A model generated the notes under the pieces. The model worked only from the letters and a program-made list of their open reading frames with translations, made no database searches and had not been told where the DNA came from. A stretch of DNA of 64,000 nucleotides, from assembly GCA_029851415.1 (NCBI GenBank), contig CM056742.1, forward strand, positions 85,984,748-86,048,747, read 5' to 3'. Positions 18,614-28,477 of the stretch are shown here, in pieces. The position numbers and the translations under genes are program-made. The stretch comes from Eretmocerus hayati. Its lineage: Eukaryota; Arthropoda; Insecta; Hymenoptera; Aphelinidae. Every line of letters begins with the position of its first letter. Positions within the stretch are counted from its first letter, which is position 1.

Positions 18614-18842
18614 TGTCATCGTCGTTGTCGTCGTCGTCGTCATTCGAAACTATATTTTCATTAACATTATTATCACCGTTCACGCCAGAATTTTCGTTAT
18701 ATCGATCAGTCTCATCGGGAGACTCCATATCGACATCTTCGTTGTTCTGTGCGCCACTCCCTCCTCCGATTTGCAGAGGTGGTGCGTACATAATTACCGA
18801 TGGACGTTGCTGCTGCTGCTCCTCTTCTCGTCGCTCGGTCAT
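17016..18842 (-). CDS. POLB: Protein-primed family-B DNA polymerase, N-terminal part (before frame break)
   Basis: ATG at 18842. The 608-codon frame runs through the N-terminal region into Exo I (FYDVETRQ, Asp576 and Glu578) and then loses register at the A8 run 17073-17080. Its last ~18 codons are out of frame. Residues 25-29 are IGGG|S, an adenain-type site with the same QIGGGS context as the core protein. Residues about 35-130 are extremely acidic, including a run of about 20 Asp coded by GAT/GAC repeats. A Cys-rich region (about 470-560: CEHC, CSRCF, CDDCHRLF, CQVC, CNRCH) forms several zinc-binding motifs. The region before Exo I may serve as priming or terminal-protein-like domain, by analogy with protein-primed polymerases. 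The frame break may be a mutation, an assembly error or programmed frameshifting. Confidence 0.88.
18556..18640. repeat. GAT/GAC trinucleotide repeat coding poly-Asp in polB
   Basis: An (ATC)n tract followed by (GTC)n on the plus strand is read as a long Asp run in the polymerase N-terminus. A similar tract encodes Asp runs in the neighbouring spliced gene (20524-20547 and 20661-20684). Open frames on other strands here (poly-Thr, poly-Ser, poly-Val/Ile) are artefacts. Confidence 0.85.
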
Positions 18843-19116
18843 CGTGGCAGGTGGTTGGAGTGCTGTAGAAAAAATCGGAGAGGGATATTCTTCTGAGAAA
18901 TGTTCTTTTTTTGATCGATAAAAATATCCGTAGCCGGATCATTTATTGTCATCTGGCCACATCCGCAGACATTATTTCTCTCTTCTTCGTATCAAAAGGG
19001 ACGGTGTTAAATATATATACAACCTATTCAACGGGGAATGGATTCTTAAGAACATCATATGTACATTATTCACACTAACTCAAATAGAAAAAAAGATGAA
19101 AGTTATTGTATGAGGG

Positions 19117-22100
19117 CTATAACAGAGAGTTTGATGTATCTTTTATGAGATTCAGAACCCACATTATGTTAGGCTCTGTATTGAGTTCTGAATCAGGCCG
19201 CTCAGCTTGGTCGTTGAACCATCGTATCTCCAGAGCTCTCGCCGATAGCATGATTCTATCCATATGTATGTAAAAAAACTCGTGATCAATTGGCTGCGGG
19301 GGCGCCACCCCGTATGCGAGTCTCCGGCGAAGATCTTGATAGAAAAAAGAGGAAAAAGGATCCAGAGTTAGCCTTGATGGAATGGACAGATGCAATCTGA
19401 GGGCTACTTTGGTAAGATGGATTTTTTTACTCACATTCATTGATCCTCCGGTCAATTGGGTGGTACGGGTTAAAGTACCGCTGAGGGTGTGCCATCTCGT
19501 GTTGGTGGCCGTTGGCTTCATAGAACGAAGTCAACAAGCCGAACTCCGATGACAGACCATTCAGGATTCTTTGATGAGCGATCCTATTGACGGGGTATGT
19601 GGGCTCCTCATAACCAGCATTGGTCAGCTCCTCGTCTATCCTGAACATTCCCATGTAAAAGTCCAGGGGAGCGAGCCGGCCTGTTGAATACCCATGCTGA
19701 CGGTATTCTTGTACAGCGTACGTGGCATCAAAGTACGCTGTTAGATTCGGTTGCCAAGATCCAATCTCGGCTAGCTGCTGGATCGCAGCCTCCCATCCAA
19801 TAGGTTCCCTCAAACTTCCGGGAGCGATGTTGTGGATCGCTGCGGCTGGAGGGCACGGGGGTATAACCCGGTTCTCATCTTCACTATCATTGCTTTCATC
19901 CGAATCGGGAATGACGCCACAGATCTGTGGTCGAGCTTCGTCCTCGTCAGTGTCACTGACGACGATTGTATCATCCCGAGATATGATATCTTCCATCCCT
20001 GTGAAACATAAAAAATAATATGGCCGTGAGAACTTTGCAAACTTTCAGAAAAGGCAGGTCGTCCAAGTGAGAGTTACTCACCATGATCGGTAGCATCATC
20101 ATCATCATCATTGTTGCAAGGTGGTCTCCGAGCTGCCTCTTCTTCTTCTATAAGGGAGAAACAGAAGAGAGGAAGAGTAAATTAGCGAATGACGAACATA
20201 ATCATATGTTAGGAATCCGCGAGGATATTTAAGAACAATCAAAAAGACCCTTACGCAAGCGCGCATATAACTCAGCCCACTCCCGCGGACCCTGAGCTTC
20301 GTGAAACGATTCTTCGTCGTCTTCTTCTCCTCGAGCCTCGCCCGCATTTTGGATGATATCAGCGACCTCACGATCTGCCGCTTCATCGTCTAGATCTTCC
20401 AGCGCGTTAACGAGCCTACCGGGTGGAGCGTTCCGTACCGCAGCAGGCTCCTCCAGATCGGTGTCAGAGTTTTGGTCGATACCTGAGTCGTCGCTGCTAG
20501 CGACATCGACATCGACGTCAACCCCATCATCATCATCATCATCATCATCTCCCTGATCCATCTCGTCACCCAACCTGTCTTGATGCTGAGCCACAACGTT
20601 CTGCCCATTATCATCATTGTCATCGCCATCAACAGCTTCATGCTCGCTATCATTTCTGTGATCATCATCATCATCATCATCATCGGAATCCACATCGGGT
20701 GATGGGGCGAAAAATCTATCTCGTGCTGGAAAAAAATCATAAGGAAGTTGAGTGACTTGTATTAAACGAGCGAATGAAGAGAGCCCGAAAACTGTTTTAT
20801 AGAACCATATCGGAATCGTTCAAAGCGAATCGAGCTCAAACGCGTGCGATTGACTTCAACACGAGCTATTCTCTCAAAGTTGATCTGAATATTTCCAACT
20901 GTTTGAATCAAAATTTTACGTGAACAAATTCAGATATGATTCGTGCAATTCGATTTCGAACGGGTGCAATTCATTTAGACACCAAAATTTTTTCAAATTT
21001 GAACTTGACATTTCTCATGAAAAAAGAGAAATTCCACATGAGCAAATTCGGAATCGTGTTGAGCAATTCGAGCTCAACTGTGTGCAAATGACTTCATTAC
21101 GAGATATTCTTTCAAATTTGATCTCAATATTTCCACTGTTCAAGTCAACATTCCACGTGAGCAAATTCAGATATGAGTCAAGCAATACAAGATCAAACGG
21201 GTGCAATTGATTGAGACAAGGAAATTTTTCCAAATTTGATCTCAAAATTTTCCATGAAAAAAAGGGAATTCCACGTGAGCAAATTCGGAATCGTGTTGAG
21301 CAATCCGAGCTCAAGCGTTTGCAATGAATTTCGACACGAGATATTTTCTTAAATTTGATCTCAATATTTTCGCTGTTCAATTCAAAATTTTACGTGAGCA
21401 AATTCAGATATGTTCCAAGCAATCCAAGATCAAACGGATGCAATTCATTGAGACACCAAAATTTTTCCAAATTTAATCTCAACATTTCTCAAGAAAAAAT
21501 AGACATTCCACGTGAGCAAATTCAGAACCGTTCCGAGCAATTCGAGCTCAAGCGTTTGCAATGAATTTCGACACGAGATATTTTCTCAAATTTGATCGGA
21601 ATTTTTTCCACTGTTCGAGTCAAAATTTCACGTGAGCAAATTCAGATATGAGTCGAGCAATCCAAGATCAAACGGGTGCAATTGATTACGACAATAAATT
21701 TTTTCCAAATTTGATCTCAAAATTTTCCATGAAAAAAGTAAAATTTCTCGTGCGCAAATTCGGAAACAAGTTGAGCAATTCAAGCTCAATCGCCTGCAGC
21801 TATTTACGTCAAGATGAAAATGGCGCTCGGATTGGCGAAAATACATGCTGATCGAGCAAATTGAAACAATAACATTGAAAGAAGTTTCGATCGTGAGCGA
21901 ATCAAATTCATCGAAGTACAAACGAAATTCTAATTAGACACTAAAATTCAATCGCGCAAATAGTTTCCACCACTAGCGAATAGATTAAGTCAGTCGGGTA
22001 TGGAGGTCCTAATTTTCATCTCAGAAATCATGGCAAATCGAAGGAGCGCCTCAGAAACATCACGAGAACATTTCAATACACCTCCCTCTATAGAAATCGT

Positions 22101-23220
22101 TAATCTCTGAACAAAAAAATTTTGCAATAATTCGGCTGCAAAAATATGGAAAAAATTCATACCAATTACAGAGAGTCGCTATTCAATTTCGTGGACGGAC
22201 CCTAAGGAAGCAACGGTGAAATTGGGCTAGGTGTGGTACTCAGAATGACCGACCTTGTATAAGACCTCGAATAGCAATAAAAAAGGGTAAAAAGTATGCT
22301 GAATGCGAAAAAAATGGAACGTTATGCAAAACTGTACCAGAAATTACACGTTTCAAGTATTATGATTATCAACTTGTTAAATTCACTGGATAACATACGT
22401 CATTCGTGAATGAGCCCTAAGGTACCAATGTCGGGCTTATGATCGGTGTGGTGCCACGACTCACAGTTTTTGCACAGAGCCCTCTTACGAATGAGAGTTC
22501 TAAAAAATATTATGAAAATGAGAAAAAATGCGAGAATGCACTAACGCGCAACCCCATACATCACGTCTTGCGGTTCCAATGATGGATGTCTTTTTCAAAA
22601 TCACAAATTGAGCAGATCACTTCCTCACGCATCATATCAGTCACCGTAAACAATATCGCGATCACGCAAAATATGTATAAAAATGCTATAGCGTACTTAC
22701 CGAGTAGGTCCTCGTATTCTTCGATCACCTGTCTGACCGCGACCAGGCTCCGCATCCCGTGGTCCACGATAAATTCACCAACAACCCTTGTGACATACTC
22801 AATTCCATACACTAGCCGAGGAGCAAGCCGGGCCATGCGGCGAAAACCGCATCTTGATAACAGAAACCGCAGCTCCCGCCTTAGAGCGCGTATGTCACAC
22901 GCCCTCATTCGTGCACTCCACCCCCGCTGGCTGCACCGTCGGTGCACCGCTTCACTATCATAACGGAGTGCACTAGCGAAACCAAATACGGCGGCACGCA
23001 CCTCGCGAACCTCGCGGTCACGCTCTTCGCGCTCCTCGTGGTCCTCCCGATCGCGCTCCATGATACGGAGTTGATGTCTCCACGGGAGCACTCGCATCAC
23101 GACTGACCCCTCCGACAGCCCACGGGGATGCCCTGGACCATAGACCTCGTGATTAGACAAGGGTGGGGTTATTCTAGAGCACGTGCGGCACTTGACGATG
23201 GGTTGAAAATTCAAGATCAT
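19117..23220 (-). CDS. Five-exon Polinton accessory gene of unknown function
   Basis: Five exons can be read on the minus strand: 23220-22701, 20725-20255, 20147-20082, 19998-19435, 19334-19117. Each junction has a good GT-AG pair (donors GTAAGT, GTAAGG, GTGAGT, GTGAGT; acceptors TTTTTTTCCAG, CCCTTATAG, TGTTTCACAG, TTCTATCAAG). All four introns keep the frame, giving about 612 residues from 23220, or 571 from the ATG at 23097 (23061 is a further candidate). Exon 1 is Arg-rich and helical (REDHEEREERDREVREVR). Exon 2 is extremely acidic with Asp runs. Exons 4-5 hold a compact, less biased region (for example YFDATYAVQEYRQHGYSTGR and FYIHMDRIMLSARALEIRWF). I do not recognise it. The other Polinton genes look intronless, so this may be cargo captured from a host. 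Confidence 0.75.
20520..20690. repeat. GAT repeats coding poly-Asp in accessory gene
   Basis: Two (ATC)n blocks at 20524-20547 and 20661-20684 on the plus strand encode runs of 8 Asp in exon 2. The frames on the other registers (poly-Met, poly-Ser) are shadows. Confidence 0.8.
20905..21790. repeat. Tandem satellite in intron 1 (about 118/237 bp period)
   Basis: The phrase GTGAGCAAATTCAGATATGA recurs (with changes) at about 20919, 21157, 21392 and 21631, a period of roughly 237 bp. Halfway between, related copies GAGCAAATTCGGAATCGTG recur at about 21040, 21278, 21515 and 21755. The array is thus a dimeric higher-order repeat of ~118 bp monomers, about eight in all. It lies wholly inside the large first intron of the accessory gene. 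Short ORFs in it are by-products of the repeat. Confidence 0.85.
21850..22560. other. Rest of intron 1 of the accessory gene
   Basis: AT-rich sequence without a gene. Two imperfect direct copies of about 130 bp are visible (starting near 22188 and 22403, sharing the phrase CCCTAAGG and GGTGTGGT). Bases 22561-22700 stay open as a read-through of exon 1 (see findings). Confidence 0.5.
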
Positions 23221-23340
23221 TCACATCGTTATATTTGTCAACGTAAAAATCTGATTTTATTACCCGCCCATGGAAATACCAAAGTCGGAGGCCTTAAAAG
23301 GGTAATGAGCGGTTCACGCGCCATTTAAATCGCGAGCGAA

Positions 23341-23350
23341 AAAGTATATA
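23341..23350 (-). promoter_or_regulatory. Possible TATA box of the accessory gene
   Basis: GTATATAC on the minus strand about 120 bp upstream of the ATG at 23220. Position is reasonable for a core promoter with a short leader, but the call rests on the motif alone. Confidence 0.35.
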
Positions 23351-23516
23351 CTGATCTCGGCCTGATTGAAGTATTGTACTATACCTAACGCAGAGGTAAG
23401 AGATATAGGCCGGCGCGGCTTTTGAACCGATTGCGAAGCATCGTAGGGATCAGAGAAATGGAAAACAGATGGTGTGGGAAGAATGCGAAGGAAAGTCACA
23501 CGTGCACCGCAAGACT

Positions 23517-23532
23517 CGTGTGAACTCTCTCT
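23517..23532. repeat. LINE target-site duplication, left copy
   Basis: CGTGTGAACTCTCTCT at 23517-23532 recurs exactly at 24298-24313. The two copies bracket the LINE fragment, which ends in a poly(A) tail (plus-strand T run), as expected from target-primed reverse transcription. Confidence 0.88.
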
Positions 23533-24297
23533 TTTTTTTTTTTTTTTTTTTTTTTAAGGTGGTTAGAGGGCAAAATCTGCCTCAGGATCCCTCGGATCCG
23601 TCCCCAGACACCGGACTGGTTCAGCTTACGCGGACTACGCATAGCCCACGCAGGCCATACCAGGCGGGACACGGGTTTGGGTGGGGCCCACCGAGAGGTG
23701 GGCCCGGCCGTGTAATATCCCTCTCCCCTCGATGTCCGATACCTAGGGCATCGGGCAATCAAGAAGGAGATCCACCTGCATCTACCATCTCATCCCGGAA
23801 CCGCGTGAGCATTACTTCAGGATGAGCGGCATGTCTCGCGCTCGATTGCGAGCGTTCCTCTTCTCCATCTTCTCTCTTCGGCCACTTGTCGGCATCTTCT
23901 ATCTTCACTCTTCATTGTTCCCTCTCTTTCTTCTTTCTTCTCTCTTCTTTCTTCTTTCTTCCCTCTTCAGTGCATCAGATTCCTCCTGGAATCACTTGGG
24001 CCTCTTCTGTTTCAATCGGCAGAGTCACTGTAATTCGCCTGCTTCGAGGCGCCTTACTTCCCTCTCTTTCTCCTCTTTGTGGGTCATCACCAGCTTGATG
24101 TATCCGGTGAGTCTATCCCATGTCTCCTGGTTGCGGAGTAAGTACGGGACGAGATTCTCAGGTGTTAGTTGAGCACCCAGCCATTCATCTAGCTCGGCGC
24201 GCTCTCTCCGGGTGTCGCTGCACTTGAACAGGGCATGTTCGGCGTCATCCCATTCGTCCCCGCATGACTGACATGCTGGGGTCGTCCTCTTCTTGAA
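23533..24297 (-). mobile_element. 5'-truncated non-LTR retrotransposon (R1/Jockey-type LINE)
   Basis: A 24-base T run at 23532-23555 is the poly(A) tail of an insertion in minus orientation. The coding remnant, 24297-24025, is the C-terminal end of a LINE ORF2. It contains the zinc knuckle CQSCGDEWDDAEHALFKC (CX2CX8HX4C) followed by WLGAQLTPENLVPYLLRNQE and a Lys/Glu-rich end, the typical tail of R1-like reverse transcriptases. The remainder to the poly(A) is 3' UTR. The exact 16 bp target duplication on both sides shows it landed in the Polinton's CT-rich right end after the Polinton formed. The endonuclease and RT domains are missing. Confidence 0.88.
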
Positions 24298-24302
24298 CGT
24301 GT

Positions 24303-24306
<4 letters not shown>

Positions 24307-24361
<55 letters not shown>

Positions 24362-24403
24362 ACCGCGCGTGGCACGTGCTGCCGAAAACCGACAAAAATG
24401 CAA

Positions 24404-24486
<83 letters not shown>

Positions 24487-24530
24487 ACAACACATACATG
24501 CACACATGCATACACATACACACACACGTA
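24307..24530. repeat. (CT)n and (CA)n microsatellites adjoining right TIR
   Basis: (CT)n at about 24307-24354, a 50 bp spacer, then (CA)n to about 24483 with interrupted CA/TACA beyond. The mirror order is found at the left end. The long frames across here (poly-Cys-Val, poly-Thr-His, poly-Arg-Glu) are not genes. Confidence 0.9.
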
Positions 24531-24723
24531 TGTAATAATAAACAATGTAATGTTTACACCACCCAGCATCACCTTGACCTTGTGACGTCACGATGTAAAC
24601 AAACCGCTGGCCCACATCAGCTAACCGCCAGACGGTCAATGACCCCGGCCCCTCCCCCACCAGACGCCCCCACCCCCTATGACGTCATTTGTTGTGTCTC
24701 GCTATACCAGCTCATATACTACT
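24523..24723 (-). repeat. Polinton right terminal inverted repeat
   Basis: Reverse complement of 3502-3702 with very few differences, ending ACTACT and followed at once by the AATAGT duplication at 24724-24729. Confidence 0.93.
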
Positions 24724-24729
24724 AATAGT

Positions 24730-25015
24730 TGTCGATACACATTAACTCATACCTTTGTTTGTGTCCATCCGTATCAATTTCGTTCAGTTTTGTTCAAGAT
24801 CAACGAATCCCAAATCGAAGGGTATAGCCGGATAAGATGGTGAAATCGGCCCCAGGCTACATTGCCAGGAAAATTATGGGGTTCAGTTGGTACATGTATA
24901 ACATCCCTCCAGAAAAAATTTCAGACCTTTAGACCCCTCCAGGCCGATATACGCTCAAAAAAGCTGGAAATAGGTATTCTTTTTATTGTGGCAAGACCAA
25001 TGGACAGAAAAATCT
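24730..25015. other. Unrecognised flank between Polinton and foldback element
   Basis: About 290 bp of sequence with no gene or repeat that I can identify. Its start should be contiguous with 3495 in an allele lacking the Polinton. Confidence 0.5.
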
Positions 25016-28000
25016 GAAAAGAATCAGAAAAATCTGTCTTAACGCAACAAATATGAAAAAGATATTCCCAGGATTTCTAATTGTCACACAGTGGCTAGAG
25101 AAAATTTTCAAATTTTCGAAAATTCACCGAAAAAACGGGGCGACAGGTGCAGGCCGGGGAGAAGATTTTTCTAGTGTGTTCTTGCATATTTTACCAAGAA
25201 ACAATTTTTGCCCCATCTTTTACGTGGTACAACACCTCGAAAAATATTAAAAATTGCCAAAAACGCTGTTATTTGTGTGAAAAGCTATTTTCAACGTATT
25301 CAGTGATTTTCCACACGAGTGAGACTATTTCTTTCGGAAAGATCGTCGAATTTTACATGGAAAACCATGTGTTAAAGATTGATTTGGTGATTTTCGGATC
25401 GAATTGAGTCTCAGAACAAGCAAAAATTCATCAAAAATCGGATCGCCCACGCTCTCAAGGCGGTCCAGGCTTTCTCCATTCCGTAGAAGCTTTCAAAATC
25501 CATTGATATATAGGAAATTGAGCAGCCTATTGCAAGATGGGACTCAAAATCAAGGCCCCCCTCCCCCCTCCCCGACCCGTCAAGAATCATACAGAAAATC
25601 CCCAGACACCCTTGGTAGGGCCTGATCGATCTCATGGAGTGAAACGTTTTGATGACCAGGGAACGATGATTTGCACCACAAGTCCATCCATCATCCTTGA
25701 GCCTAGAACAAACTCAGGGAAAGTTGGAATCGAAGAATATTTGGCTACCCTCATCCCGTTCGGGACACGAGAGTACCATCGCAATGGCGAAATCATTGGC
25801 AAGAGTGCGAAATAAAAGCGTTAGACTGCTGCTTTCGTTGCACTCTGAGCTAGGATTTATGATGAATTCCACGCCAAAGCGACCTACAGGGAGGGTTCAT
25901 CTCTCAGATTCTTCCTTAACCCTCTTCATTCGATCCTATCGCCCAAAATAGGAACTTCAGGCCACCTATGGGGTCCAGAAAAAATTCCTCCTCTCCATTG
26001 CACGCACACCCATGAACAAACCGAAAATTCATCGTGTAAAAATCGATGCTCTTTCATTCACGCAAATGGGAATACTTCGAGTTTTTGAATAGCTATCGAA
26101 TTGCAGGTTGCGGCATTTGGAAGGGCATAAAAAAACCTATCGAAAGCGTTGTCGGAAATTTCTTTCCTGTGACTTGGGGGCCTCCTGAAGGCAAAAAAAT
26201 GTTTTTCACTGCAACGTTAATTCCCCCAAAAGCCATTCTTTTTATCTTTTGTGAATCAGATTACCGACGTAAAATCTTGCGTTCTTCCGGAAAAAATGGG
26301 TTTCAGAGAAGTTTGGGGCGATCCAAGTGATCTATGAGCCATTTTTTGAAAATTCAAATTTTCCGGTTTCAGAAAAAGGCGATTCTCTGCGCATGCGCAC
26401 AAACGTAGACTTTCGGCGCCATTTTCGATGGAAAGCTGACCAAATTCCCTATCAAATGACCACCGGCAGAGTTGAAATGCATGCACTGAAACAGGATCTG
26501 CAACGATTAATCATATCGAATCTCAAAATCACGTGAAAATTCAGCCCCTTCACTCTTTCGGGGCGCCTGCTGAGATGACACATTTACGAGATCTTTTCGG
26601 GACTCATTTTTGAGTACGGAATCGCCCTAAGAAAATTCGGACGACATGGTTTCAACGTGAAATTGTCTGAACTTTTGGAACATGCGATGAAAAATTCTGT
26701 TTGAGGCAAACCTGAGGTGCTGCATTCAATTTTATGCCAGAAAATACGATTTTTAGCATTCAAAATTGCAAAAAATTGAATGTAGAACCTCGGGTTCGCT
26801 CCAAGCGGGATTTTTCATCGCATATTTTCAAAGTTCAGACAATTTAACGTTGAAACCATATGTTCTGAATTTCTCTAGGGCGATTTCGTACTCAAAAATG
26901 AGTCCCGAAAAGATCTCGTAAATGTGTCATCTCAGCAGCCGCCCCGAAAAGGGCTGAATTTTTATGTGATCTTGATTCGATATAATCAATCGTTGCAGAT
27001 CCCGGTTCAGTGTATGAATTTCAACTCTGCGATGATCATTTCATAGGAAATTTTCTCAGCTTTCCATCGAAAATGGCGCCGGGAGTCTAAGTTTATGCTT
27101 ATGCGCAGGGAATCAACTTTTTCTGAAACCGAAAAAATTGAATTTTCGAGGAATGGCTCATAAGTCACTTGGATCACCCCAAACTTCTCTGAAATCCATT
27201 TTTTCCGATAGAACGCAACATTCCACGTCGGAAATCTGATTTACAAAAGATAAAAAGGATGGCTCTTTGAGGAATTAACGTTTTAGTGAAAAACACTTTT
27301 CTGACTTCAGCAGGCTTCCAAGTCACAGAAAAGAAATTTCCGACAACGCTTCGATAGGTTTTCTGATGCCCTTTCAGATGCCGCAACCCGCAAATTGATA
27401 GCTATTCAAAAACTCGAAATATTCCCATTCTCGTGAATAAAAGAGCATCGATTTTTACACGATGAATTTTCGGAAAGTTCGTGGATGTGCGTGCAATGGA
27501 GAGGAGAAATTTTTTTAGACCCCATAGGTGGTCTAAAGTTCCTATTTTAGGCGATAGAATCGAATGAAAAGGGTTAAAAAAGAATCTGAGAGATGAACCC
27601 TTCCCGTAGGTCGCTTTGGCGTGGAATTCATCATATATCCTAGCTCAGAGTGCATCGAACGCACCAGTCTAACGCTTTCATTTCGCACTCTTGCCAATGA
27701 TTTCGCCATTGCGATGGTACTCTCGTGTCCCGAACGGGATGAGGGTAGCCAAATATTTTTCGATTCCAACTTTCCCTGAGTTGGTTCTAGGCTCAAGGAT
27801 GATGGATGGACTGGTGGTGCAAATCATCGTTCCCTGGTCATCAAAACGTTTTACTCCATGAGATTGATCAGGCTCTACCAAGAGTGTCTGGGGATTTTCT
27901 GTAAAATTCTTGACGGGTCGTGGGGAGGGGAGGGGGGGGGGGGCTTGATTTTGAGTCCCATCTTGCAAAAGACTGCTCAATTTCCTATATATCAATGGAT

Positions 28001-28477
28001 TTTGAAAGCTTCTACGGGACGGAGAAAGCTCGGACCGTCTTGAGAGCGTGGGCGATCCGATTTTTGGTGAATTTTCGGTTGTTCTGAGACTAGATTCGAT
28101 CCGAAAACCACCAAATCAATCTTTAACACATGGTTTTCCATGTAAAATTCGACGATCTTCCCGAAAAAAAGTCTCACTCTTGTGGAAAATCACTGAATAC
28201 GTTGAAAATAGCTTTTAATTACAGCGTTTTCGGCTATTTTTAATTTTTTTCGAGGTGTTGTACCACGTAAAAGATGGGGCAAAAATTTTTTCTTGGTAAA
28301 ATATGCAAAAACACACCAGAAAAAATTTTTCCCGGCCTGCACCTGTCACCCCGTTTTTTCGGTGAATTCTTGAAAATTTGAAAAATTTTCCTAGCCGCTG
28401 TGTGACAATTAGAAATCTTGGGAATATTTTTTTCATATTTGTTGCGTTGAGACAGATTTTTCTGATTCTTGATGAAA
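25016..28477. mobile_element. Long palindromic (foldback) element, ~3.5 kb
   Basis: The left arm (about 25016-26737) is an inverted copy of the right arm (about 26771-28477), with a spacer of some 30 bp. Shared landmarks are AAGAATCAGAAAAATCTGTC at the outer ends, ATTCCACGCCAAAGCGACCT (about 25865) against its complement (about 27610), and the central ATTGAATGTAG. There is no open frame long enough for a transposase, so the element is non-autonomous. A shorter relative containing only the inner part lies at 56432-58147. Confidence 0.85.

Larger units (their letters stand above)
3502..24723. mobile_element. Complete Polinton/Maverick element
   Basis: This is a 21,222 bp element bounded by terminal inverted repeats that start AGTAGTATATGAGC and end with its complement, flanked by AATAGT on both sides. 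Inside are the full Polinton core set: protein-primed DNA polymerase B, retroviral-type integrase with chromodomain, packaging ATPase, adenain-like protease, double jelly-roll major capsid and penton-like minor capsid. All genes read on the minus strand. Polintons replicate by protein priming and integrate through the DDE integrase, and they are thought able to form virions. Near-identical termini and mostly open genes point to a fairly recent insertion. Known damage is a one-base frame break in polB and a LINE insertion near the right end. Confidence 0.96.

Noticed and set aside
18414..18921. Plus-strand frames over the polB N-terminus (Ile/Val- or Ser-rich)
   Set aside because: They are antisense shadows of the GAT/GAC repeat and of the real minus-strand gene.
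20108..20386. 92-codon minus-strand frame across exon 2/intron 2 of the accessory gene
   Set aside because: It is in a different register from the phase-consistent exons and runs through the intron.
21015..21921. Several 67-121 codon frames in the intron satellite
   Set aside because: They are copies of the same repeat translated in frame by chance; no start, splice or conservation evidence.
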